Origin: SIG459 sp045538735
GTDB taxonomy: Bacteria; Bacillota; Clostridia; Oscillospirales; Oscillospiraceae
Direction: 5' to 3'
NCBI GenBank assembly: GCA_045538735.1
Contig: JAZSRY010000032.1
Span: forward strand, 62,001 to 126,000
Length of the DNA: 64,000 bases
The position numbers and the translations under genes are program-made. Below, piece by piece: positions 9,163 to 16,307 of this stretch; position 1 is the first letter of the stretch; every line of letters begins with the position of its first letter. The notes under the pieces were generated by a model. That model was not told the DNA's origin. It ran no database searches and saw only the letters and a list, made by a program, of their open reading frames with translations.

Positions 9163-10038
9163 CTATCCGATATTTGATTCAGCATCTGCGGAACTTTCAT
9201 CACCTAAATCATCAGCGCTTCCATCCTCTGATGGGAAAGATGGTGTTAGGGCATCATCATAAGCGGGCGCTTCTGATGCGTCATCGGCCTTCAATGAGCT
9301 GTTAATCAGATCTACGGTAGCAGACTGTGACGTGCCATTTAATCCTATCGCAGTACATTTATATGTGCCAAAACTAACAGGAGTAAGCCCTATAGCTGCC
9401 AATCTCGTTGTCCCATCGGAGATGCTCTCATCAAGACGAAGACCCAGTTCCTCGTTTATGTTATTTCCATCAAATGAAATAGTTTTCCAATCCCCATTTT
9501 GCTGCTGCTTTTCCCAACGGAAAGACGCGACTTGGCCCTCGACACGGAAGCCAAACAAATAAAAACCTTCTCTGCTTTGGAAACCGACACTACATTTTTC
9601 AGGCATCGGGGAAGATAAAATACGTAGCGATTCCTCCATGCGTGTTGGTTGAGACGATATTTCAGTAAGACGATCTAATAATTGATCGATCTGACTTTGG
9701 AGATTTTCATTTTCTCCTGCGAACTGCTTTGTTTGCTCCGACAGTTGCATATCGTAGTTTTTTTGGATTGATTTTATTTTATCATTGCTGCTTGCAGCCC
9801 CTGCGATTGTAATTACAATACATAAAAGGCAAAGAAGTCCGCAAATTGCTAAAGGTATACACGACTTGAAAGATTTTTGTTCATTCACTCTAGTGGGCTC
9901 CGGTTTGCTTTCAGTTTTCGGTCCCCCTGCGATGTCCCAAAAGCCATTTCCGCCTTCAACCTTGTTCCCGCATTTTACGCATTTAGGGCAGATATCATTT
10001 TCTGGATCGATTTTTACTCCACAATACTTGCAAATCAT
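9163..10038 (-). CDS. Zinc-ribbon membrane protein with coiled coil
   Basis: About 291 residues. The N-terminus MICKYCGVKIDPENDICPKC is a zinc ribbon, with a third CxxC just after (CVKCG). A single membrane helix (IPLAICGLLCLLCIVITIAGA) follows at about 75-95, then a coiled coil rich in Gln and Glu, then a compact domain and an acidic, disordered tail. Topology would put the zinc ribbon inside and the coiled coil and tail outside the cell. The ATG at 10038 is chosen because GGAGG lies 5 nt upstream, although the frame opens at 10080. Function unknown; it is one of three zinc-ribbon membrane proteins in this cluster. Confidence 0.72.
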   Translation of the reverse strand: MICKYCGVKIDPENDICPKCVKCGNKVEGGNGFWDIAGGPKTESKPEPTRVNEQKSFKSCIPLAICGLLCLLCIVITIAGAASSNDKIKSIQKNYDMQLSEQTKQFAGENENLQSQIDQLLDRLTEISSQPTRMEESLRILSSPMPEKCSVGFQSREGFYLFGFRVEGQVASFRWEKQQQNGDWKTISFDGNNINEELGLRLDESISDGTTRLAAIGLTPVSFGTYKCTAIGLNGTSQSATVDLINSSLKADDASEAPAYDDALTPSFPSEDGSADDLGDESSADAESNIG

Positions 10039-10060
10039 AGTATCCTCCCAATTACTTACA

Positions 10061-10357
10061 TTAGTAGCGACCCTTACCACAAGCTTCGCAATTATTCAAA
10101 CCGTTATGGTTTATTGTTTCACATCGGGTACAGATCCATAGGTTATTTTTCTTTGCATAAACCGAATCAAGTGACTCCTGCCCCATGAATTGTGTTGCTA
10201 CTGGCCTTTTAACGGGCTCAGTTCCCGGTATTCTTACTTTTAGTTCTTCTGATTGGCTGAGTTTTTCTTGCCCTTTTTTCTTTTTTGAGTCATTAGAAAC
10301 AGCGTAGAGTGCCCAAATAATGACTATCCCTACAATGATTACAATAATGTATCCCAC
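10061..10357 (-). CDS. Small membrane protein with RanBP2-type zinc finger
   Basis: 98 residues. The N-terminal membrane helix (YIIVIIVGIVIIWALYAV) is followed by a basic linker. The C-terminal domain WICTRCETINHNGLNNCEAC matches the RanBP2 zinc-finger pattern W-x-C-x2-C-x10-C-x2-C with the central Asn. In eukaryotes these fingers bind ubiquitin or RNA; in bacteria they are mostly of unknown role. The start is GTG at 10357 after GAGGT. It sits between the kinase and the coiled-coil zinc-ribbon protein. A tempting but unproven partner is the ubiquitin-fold EsaB coded downstream. Confidence 0.75.
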   Translation of the reverse strand: MGYIIVIIVGIVIIWALYAVSNDSKKKKGQEKLSQSEELKVRIPGTEPVKRPVATQFMGQESLDSVYAKKNNLWICTRCETINHNGLNNCEACGKGRY

Positions 10358-10381
10358 TTGTTTACCTCTTTGCTTGCTCTT

Positions 10382-11347
10382 TTAATCCAAGTCCTTAGGA
10401 ACGTAGAAGCCTGTTTTCTTCAATCCACGTCCTTCAGCTTGATTGACATATGTAGTTGTTTCATTATTCACTATTGTTACTTTCTGCTCATCCTTTTCGT
10501 CTCGAACTTTGAAAAGGTGAAGAATATCACGCGCGCCCATTCGCCTTTCAGGCTCAAGTGAGAGCATATTTATAATGATAGAACTGTAGAAAGGAGAAAG
10601 TACACTGCTCAATGTAACTTCGTTTCCGTTAATAAGCGACATGCAGACATATCGGTCCTCTTCTGGAAACTTGGGCAGTTCTCCCGTCAAGTACTGGTGA
10701 AACAAAATGCCTAATGCAAAAATATCAATCTTTTCAGTTAATATTATATTTTCACCTCTCATCTTCAGATATGCCTCTGGCGAGAGATAGACAAAGTCAC
10801 CTTTCACTTTTGACTGTGGAGCATTGACTAAGAATCCTGCATCAAAGTCGATTATTTTTGCCGTAACGAATCCGTCATATGTTTCTTTTAGAAGAATATT
10901 GTCCGCTTTTATATCTGAATGAACAATGCCCGCTTCATGAAGTGAAGCCATACTATAGAGAATGGATCTTATCAAGGTTTCTTTCTTTGGCGATGACAAA
11001 GATGATACATCTTGTAATGCTAGTGGTGCAGGATCCACTCTGTCCGTAACAATATAGTACTTTGCCCCTTCAAGGAAAAAGTCGCAAATAATGATGTTGT
11101 TTCCCGTGCGACATTTCTCAAGCGTTTGATAGAACTTTGTTTTCTCCGCAAAAAAGTCATCACATATTTTGATTTTTCGCTCAAAAGCTTCCGGTGTGAA
11201 CAGGTCCCGATCAACGGGATATTTGGGATCAAGGAACTCTTTTATAAAGTATTCATGCCCGTTTTTGGTGCAGAACCCCCATTGGCAGAAGCCAGCATTT
11301 CGAGAGGTTAATTCACCCTTTAATTTATAACCATGTATCGTTTTCAT
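10382..11347 (-). CDS. Ser/Thr protein kinase, divergent
   Basis: 321 residues with a protein-kinase fold. The likely ATP-binding lysine is in EYFIKEF. The catalytic loop reads HSDIKADN (HRD becomes HSD but Asp, Lys and Asn are kept), and the magnesium loop reads IIDFDAG (DFG becomes DFD). LSPEAYL replaces the APE segment. Catalytic aspartates are present, so activity is plausible. There is no membrane segment or extracellular sensor, unlike PknB-type kinases, so it is probably driven by partners. The ATG overlaps the VWA stop by 4 nt. Together with PP2C and two VWA proteins it forms a TerY-P-like triad next to T7SS genes. Confidence 0.85.
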   Translation of the reverse strand: MKTIHGYKLKGELTSRNAGFCQWGFCTKNGHEYFIKEFLDPKYPVDRDLFTPEAFERKIKICDDFFAEKTKFYQTLEKCRTGNNIIICDFFLEGAKYYIVTDRVDPAPLALQDVSSLSSPKKETLIRSILYSMASLHEAGIVHSDIKADNILLKETYDGFVTAKIIDFDAGFLVNAPQSKVKGDFVYLSPEAYLKMRGENIILTEKIDIFALGILFHQYLTGELPKFPEEDRYVCMSLINGNEVTLSSVLSPFYSSIIINMLSLEPERRMGARDILHLFKVRDEKDEQKVTIVNNETTTYVNQAEGRGLKKTGFYVPKDLD

Positions 11348-12117
11348 TCCATAATATCCTGCACATCGTTTGATACGCTATTAACAATAGCATCAATGAT
11401 TTCTGCGTAATCTAACTCTCTTAATCCCTTTCCTGCTTCTGACTGGTGATGAATCACCAGGTTCCATTGATCGGAAATGGAATTCCAGTATTTTACGTCA
11501 GGGGCATATATAAGGAGCCTCTTTGCGCTTTGGTTCATAAGTCCGGGCTGCTCCGAGTCCCCCCACCAATCAGAAAGTTCCGCAAAATCTTTTGCCATTT
11601 TGGAAGGATAGTTTCTGGCATTTTCTTTTACTTGTTCAAAGCTCTTTATTTTACCCGGGACAAGATAACGCCCATTCTCTGCATCCCCCCCAAACCCAAG
11701 CTTGTGAGTGGCGTCATCTGTCCAAACGACGATCACATGTCTACTATGCGCCGCTTTTGTCCAATCGGACTTAATCGCATATGCAAGAGCTTCAAGCCCA
11801 TCCTCCTCATCGTCTCCGCCACCAAAAGGTTTTAGGCTACCAACCAACTCTGCAAATTCACCGGACTCTGAGGGAAGTGAATAAAAATCCGTGGCAAGCA
11901 TGGCGTTTTCTCCGTCTGCCAAGTAGTCTCTAAAAGCAACCACTCGTACTCTGAGTTCTTCGACATACTTGCCTTTCAATGCCATCGCAGAGGTTAAATC
12001 ATCGTAGAACTTAAGTGCATTTTTCTTCACCGTTTCCAACAAACTTCCCATACTTCCAGTTGCATCAATGCACATAACGATATCAACATTGTAGTCTAGC
12101 TTATAATTATTCCCCAT
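11344..12117 (-). CDS. VWA-domain protein (TerY-like)
   Basis: 257 residues; the MIDAS motif is DATGS in VDIVMCIDATGSM. The body shares GGGDDEEDGLEALAYAI and HVIVVWTDDATHKLG with the second VWA protein at 7831-8553, so the two are paralogues. VWA proteins bind a divalent metal and partner proteins. The ATG at 12117 follows GGAGAGAAT. The stop overlaps the kinase start (ATGA), implying stoichiometric production with the kinase. It probably presents or regulates kinase targets. Confidence 0.85.
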   Translation of the reverse strand: MGNNYKLDYNVDIVMCIDATGSMGSLLETVKKNALKFYDDLTSAMALKGKYVEELRVRVVAFRDYLADGENAMLATDFYSLPSESGEFAELVGSLKPFGGGDDEEDGLEALAYAIKSDWTKAAHSRHVIVVWTDDATHKLGFGGDAENGRYLVPGKIKSFEQVKENARNYPSKMAKDFAELSDWWGDSEQPGLMNQSAKRLLIYAPDVKYWNSISDQWNLVIHHQSEAGKGLRELDYAEIIDAIVNSVSNDVQDIME

Positions 12118-12230
12118 TATTCTCTCTCCATTACATTATAGTGTGGTAGTTTATGTAGTAGTTTATAACAAGATGTTAATAATTGAGTATATTTTGAGGC
12201 AACATCATCTTCTTGATTGGTGCCTGTACT

Positions 12231-13430
12231 TCAGCTAGTTAAAAGCAACGGCCAATCCTGTGTACACCTGGCCCCGCCAACATCCCAACCAACCTCTCTA
12301 ACATTTCCTTGACTGTCAGAGCAAATTGTATAGCCCCAGCTTGCCACGGCTACCGCTTGAACATCGGAGAAAGATCCGATCTCATCAACCCTCAGGTATC
12401 CCGTACGATTAGATACGATTGTTCCATCACTACATATTCCAACAACAAAGTCATCGGCATTGCCGGTTTCATTACTTGCAATTATAGCCACTACATTGTC
12501 CCACTGAGGGACTTCTGGAACGTTACTATTTTTGTTTTTGTCTTCATAAAAGCCTGTGACAAGGATTTCTCCTTCCGCGGTAAGACCGTATGTAACATAT
12601 CTGGAGGCGTCGACATCTACAATTCTGCTCCACTCAGAAACATTGCATTGTCCGTATTCGTTGTTTCCGCAGGCAACCACTGTACCATCAGCCTGCAATG
12701 CGACCGTATGTGTGCTTCCTGCTGCAATGTCAATAATTCCACTCCAGTTTGAAACGTCGCCTTCCCCGTAATTATTTGTTCCTGTCGAAACTACAGTTCC
12801 ATCTGAAAGGAGGCCAACAACATGGCGGTCATTCCCAAACACTTCTGAAAAAAAGTCGATCTGAATGACATTTCTCCAATCATGAACATTGATACTGCCA
12901 TCAGAGCACAAAACAGTTCCATCGTTCCGTAGGCCGACAACTATGAAATTGAACGCCGAGAGGGATTTCATATCAGTCCAGCTCGAGATATCAGGGAAAT
13001 CTTTCCCCGTTGCGATACAAGATCCATCGGACAATATGCCTATTGTAAAATGGCTTCCAGCAGCTAGAAATCTTTTATTTCCATATTCTTGTGCTACCGC
13101 CTGCGCAAGCAAGAACGCTTCTTCCGACTCTTCAATCTGCACGCTTGAGGGAACCTCCACCTGACTATTGGAATTGATCTCTTCCACCTGACCTTGAATA
13201 TTAATAACAAGTATCCCTTTATTTAGAAGCCAAACAATTCCAACCGCAAGTATGAGTATTATTGAAAGCAACACGGGTACAGCAGGAGAAAACTTGTTGC
13301 GCTGCTGAGATTTGAGGGAAGGTTCAGCGCCCGGATTTCCTTGTTCACGTGCAGCAAATTGAACACCACATTTACTGCAAATACAAATGTTGCCGCTATT
13401 ATTATGACCGCAATTATCACATATCCACAT
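12231..13430 (-). CDS. Zinc-ribbon membrane protein with RCC1-type repeats
   Basis: About 399 residues. It begins MWICDNCGHNNSGNICICSK (zinc ribbon), then a linker, one membrane helix (VPVLLSIILILAVGIVWLL) and a long extracellular part. That part carries at least five repeats of the RCC1 beta-propeller type, e.g. VVGLLSDGTVVSTGTNNYG and TVALQADGTVVACGNNEYG. The frame opens at 13454, but the ATG at 13430 has AGGAG 7 nt upstream and puts the zinc ribbon at the very start. It is the first gene of the cluster on this strand, separated from the VWA gene by 113 nt with no obvious gene. Probably an envelope sensor or scaffold. Confidence 0.78.
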   Translation of the reverse strand: MWICDNCGHNNSGNICICSKCGVQFAAREQGNPGAEPSLKSQQRNKFSPAVPVLLSIILILAVGIVWLLNKGILVINIQGQVEEINSNSQVEVPSSVQIEESEEAFLLAQAVAQEYGNKRFLAAGSHFTIGILSDGSCIATGKDFPDISSWTDMKSLSAFNFIVVGLRNDGTVLCSDGSINVHDWRNVIQIDFFSEVFGNDRHVVGLLSDGTVVSTGTNNYGEGDVSNWSGIIDIAAGSTHTVALQADGTVVACGNNEYGQCNVSEWSRIVDVDASRYVTYGLTAEGEILVTGFYEDKNKNSNVPEVPQWDNVVAIIASNETGNADDFVVGICSDGTIVSNRTGYLRVDEIGSFSDVQAVAVASWGYTICSDSQGNVREVGWDVGGARCTQDWPLLLTS

Positions 13431-13948
13431 ACTCTTTCTCCTATGTCTTGACATAAAACGGTAGTTTTTGGTTTAGGATGCACACAAAACATCTGGTTTT
13501 GCAGGAAGTTTTAGATACAAAAAAAGTGCAAATTTCAATTTGAATTTACCATATTTGGGACGATATTGCAACCGTGATTAGGAAGTTATGTTGTGCTTTA
13601 GGGAGTTCGCGTTTTTTCATTCAATACGGGTCACATGTGTGCTACCTAATTCTGTCTCAAACGTTCCAACTCGCCTTCCCACTTAATTGTCATTTCGTTA
13701 AAACTTCTTCATAGCAGTCGGTCTAGGAAATACAATCCAACTCAAAAAAAATACTCTGTAATTCTTTGCAACAGTCACCCCTACTTGTCGCTGCATAATG
13801 GATTCACGATCTGTTCGCGCGACATACCTAAAATATTCAAAACAAGGTTTGTAATTTATGTTAGGATAATTCAAGCTGACTCATCAACAAACATGAAAGA
13901 CGCCAAAAAGGGGCATATCGCAATCAAAATTTATGCCAGCATTAGTCC
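13431..13948. other. Gene-poor stretch at the T7SS / accessory island border
   Basis: About 500 bases with only short, low-quality frames on both strands. Upstream sequence for the RCC1-type gene must lie at its left end. The rest probably represents material left after the parB gene that once continued here was lost. I see no transposase, tRNA or long inverted repeat. Confidence 0.5.
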
Positions 13949-14134
13949 CTATACTCTCCATTGGTTAATCCATATCTTTGTCCAATTTGCCCTTAAATGA
14001 CTGGCAGGGAAGTCATCAATGAGTTTTAGCTCAATGTCGTGGATTCTCGGAAGTCGATTTTCTTTTCGTCCCTCATCGGACATAAACAGCTCATCGAGCG
14101 CTGTCAGCCCTAAATCGATTTGTCTCTTTGCCAA
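13949..14134 (-). pseudogene. parB 5' fragment (partition protein, truncated)
   Basis: 61 codons. The first 43 or so residues, beginning AKRQIDLGLTALDELFMSDE and ending IELKLIDDFP, match the start of firmicute ParB-family proteins, where the DFP is normally followed by HPF and the ParB nuclease-like fold. Here the sequence instead runs into unrelated residues and stops. The start is TTG at 14134 with GGAGG 9 nt upstream, overlapping the end of parA by 44 nt as in intact parAB operons. The rest of parB is missing, so this is a deletion or recombination scar. Confidence 0.75.
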
Positions 14135-14915
14135 GGCTTATCACCTCCTTTGTCAAGTCCGCATATGCATGGGCCACCGTTCCGTTCTTGTCATACCTGT
14201 AGATGCTCTTACCCATCTCGCTGGCTTCCTCCGCTCGAACAGAACGGGGAATCTCCGTCTTAAATACACGGATGCTCTCTCCCACAGTTGTTCTCATGGA
14301 TGAAATAATGGCCTTGGCATTGTTGGTCCTTCCGTCCACCATTGTAAATAAGATTCCATCAATGCTCAGCTTAGGGTTAATTTGCTTCCGCACTCGGGCT
14401 ATGGAGTGCAAAAGCAGATTCATACCTTTTGTTGACAGATAATTTGCTTGAGACGGAATAACCACGCTGTCGGCGGCAACCAAGGCATTAATTGTCATCA
14501 GGCCCAACGAAGGCATGCAATCAATGAGAATGTAGTCATAGTTGCGCTTCAGCGTATTCAGCACATTGCGCAGCACCATTTCCCGACTCATGGCATTGAA
14601 CAAGCTCAGTTCCACACCAGACAGCTCAATGTTCGCTGGAAGAAGGTCCACATCTTCTGGGTGATGAAGAATCCCGATATCTGTGGGAATCGCAACATCA
14701 CGGATTTCTGAAGACATTACTGTGGCCAATGTTTCTGCGAGGCCATCAGGATTACTTATTCCCAAACTGACAGTCAAGCTACCCTGCGGGTCGCAATCCA
14801 CCAACAGCACACGTTTTCCTTCTTTGGCCAAACCGATTCCCAGATTTGCTGTCGTAGTCGTCTTCCCAACTCCGCCCTTCTGATTCGTAATAGCAATTAC
14901 TTTGCAGTTCTCCAA
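14091..14915 (-). CDS. parA: ParA/Soj-family partition ATPase
   Basis: 274 residues. The deviant Walker A is KGGVGKTTTTANL, with the signature lysine; Walker A' is VLLVDCDPQGSL and Walker B YILIDCMPSLG. It has the length and order of plasmid and integrative-element ParA. The protein should bind DNA and ATP to segregate or position an element with ParB. The start is TTG at 14915, 7 nt after GGAGG. The downstream parB is truncated, so the system is probably no longer functional. A terminator-like hairpin separates it from the TIR operon upstream. Confidence 0.9.
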   Translation of the reverse strand: MENCKVIAITNQKGGVGKTTTTANLGIGLAKEGKRVLLVDCDPQGSLTVSLGISNPDGLAETLATVMSSEIRDVAIPTDIGILHHPEDVDLLPANIELSGVELSLFNAMSREMVLRNVLNTLKRNYDYILIDCMPSLGLMTINALVAADSVVIPSQANYLSTKGMNLLLHSIARVRKQINPKLSIDGILFTMVDGRTNNAKAIISSMRTTVGESIRVFKTEIPRSVRAEEASEMGKSIYRYDKNGTVAHAYADLTKEVISLGKETNRFRADSAR

Positions 14916-14939
14916 GCGATTTCCTCCTTTCGTTTAAAA

Positions 14940-14977
14940 TGAAAATAGCCACCCTTCAGCGACGAAGAGTGGCTATG
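14940..14977 (-). terminator. Rho-independent terminator of the Fic/S24/TIR operon
   Basis: On the minus strand a stem begins ATAGCCAC and closes GTGGCTAT, extended inward with a wobble pair to about 12 bp, and is followed by TTTTCATTTT. It lies after the TIR-like gene and just before the ribosome site of parA. Confidence 0.7.
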
Positions 14978-15087
14978 TATGAGGTATTCAGTTTTCTTAG
15001 ATTAAAATTATAAATTTTTATTTGTATAGCTATTAAAGGTACCATTACAGAAAAGTACTGGTGCAATACCATCAAGTCTTTCGCTGA

Positions 15088-15612
15088 TTATTCCAACGCA
15101 TTCTTTACAGCATGATAATCCCAATATGCTCTTCCATCCAAAGCACGATAACACATCGCTACATGGTCTCCAGAATACCTAATACTGGTTGGGCACCTCG
15201 ATCTATCGACGTGTGTAGAATTATATAACACTACTATTTTGATTCCTGCTTCAACAGCCTTGTCACACTCGTAATCAACATAGCTCCTATAGTCCACGCT
15301 ATGCCCTCTTGCGCAACTATAGCTCCAACTATTATAGCTGCCACAATACGCACAACTTCCGCTGCGGAGATCTTTAGTTTTGTTTCCTACAATCAACACA
15401 AAGGTTTTTGATAAATCCAGTCTCTTTTTAAGTGAGGCTTTAATGCTGCAATTAAGGCTGCTATCTCTTGCCTGTGTTATTTCGTGAGCGTCAACGAAAC
15501 TAAGAGACCATCGATTGCTCTCATTCCACTTATGTAGCTGTTCTACCGCATCTCGGTCTCCGTCCCAATCGGCAGCAATGTAGGTCTTTGTGCGATAGGT
15601 TCCATAATACAT
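15088..15612 (-). CDS. ThsB-like TIR-domain protein (MTH538/DUF1863 family)
   Basis: 174 residues. Family signatures in order: TYIAADWDGD, VDAHEITQARDSSLNCSIK, SKTFVLIVGNKT, a CAYCGSY...CARGH segment, YVDYECDKAVEAG and KIVVLYNS. This is the MTH538 TIR-like family that includes ThsB, the NAD-using sensor of the Thoeris anti-phage system. The conserved YEC glutamate, a candidate catalytic residue, is present. The start is taken as ATG 15612, about 9 nt after AGGGG (the frame opens at GTG 15621). It follows the S24 gene by 13 nt. No ThsA-like effector is visible nearby, so its output is unknown. Confidence 0.85.
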   Translation of the reverse strand: MYYGTYRTKTYIAADWDGDRDAVEQLHKWNESNRWSLSFVDAHEITQARDSSLNCSIKASLKKRLDLSKTFVLIVGNKTKDLRSGSCAYCGSYNSWSYSCARGHSVDYRSYVDYECDKAVEAGIKIVVLYNSTHVDRSRCPTSIRYSGDHVAMCYRALDGRAYWDYHAVKNALE

Positions 15613-15625
15613 TGTCTTCACCCCT

Positions 15626-16228
15626 TCAGATATTCTTAATTACTTTTACCGCAACACCCAGCACTTCGCAGCTATCAACAACCATGGGTTTATATGCCGC
15701 ATTTTCTGGCTTCAATAGGTATTTTCCCTCTGTTTCAAGTCTAAAAAAACGCTTTAGGACAACTCGGTCATCATCTAGCACTACTGCGATTTCACCATCA
15801 TCTGGAGCCGTTTTTCTTTGAACTATTAGCAGATCGCCATCATCAATCCCAGCCTCAACCATCGATTGACCTGTTGCTTTTAATACAAAGTAATCTGCGC
15901 CCCCCAACATTGAACTTGGAATTTCTAAATATCCTTCCGCATAGTCATCTATGAGTTTAAATCCACCACAGGAAATATTGCCATAAACGCTTAGTATTTG
16001 CATGTCGTCCATACCAATCTCCTTTGCCAATCTTATTCCTACCTTTACGCCTTCCTTAAAGGCGACCTTTTCATAGTCAAGGCAGAGGGTACAGACGGTG
16101 TCTATGATCTCATTTATTTCAGTAAGGTCTTTGCCGTTCAAGGTGGCATATAGCGTAGCGAAATCTTTTCTAATCACCTCGTTATCAAAGCCGTTAAGGC
16201 CAGTATAGGCATTGAACAGCAACTCCAT
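15626..16228 (-). CDS. DUF6809-like domain fused to S24 (LexA-type) peptidase; 5' end probably frameshifted
   Basis: 200 residues in the open frame. The N-terminal half ends VCTLCLDYEKVAFKEGVKVG, a signature I associate with DUF6809. The C-terminal half is an S24 peptidase with catalytic Ser in GQSMVEAGI and Lys in DDRVVLKRF. No helix-turn-helix is present, unlike LexA or CI. The ATG at 16228 has no ribosome site. A perfect one exists at ATGATG 16306-16311, coupled to the fic stop, but that frame dies after 8 codons. One extra T in the T5 run (plus-strand AAAAA, 16296-16300) would join them into about 229 aa. Likely a self-cleaving regulator of the operon. Confidence 0.75.
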   Translation of the reverse strand: MELLFNAYTGLNGFDNEVIRKDFATLYATLNGKDLTEINEIIDTVCTLCLDYEKVAFKEGVKVGIRLAKEIGMDDMQILSVYGNISCGGFKLIDDYAEGYLEIPSSMLGGADYFVLKATGQSMVEAGIDDGDLLIVQRKTAPDDGEIAVVLDDDRVVLKRFFRLETEGKYLLKPENAAYKPMVVDSCEVLGVAVKVIKNI

Positions 16229-16307
16229 GAAGGACTTTGCGTCAGGATCTTGGCAGGTAAGCTTCTCCTCGGATATGTATCTTTTCAGAGCGGCAAAAAG
16301 TCCTGCA

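Noticed and set aside
16296..16300. Programmed -1 ribosomal frameshifting at the T5 run
   Set aside because: The zero-frame bases do not form a proper X-XXY-YYZ slippery site and I see no downstream stem, so a one-base deletion or sequencing error is simpler.
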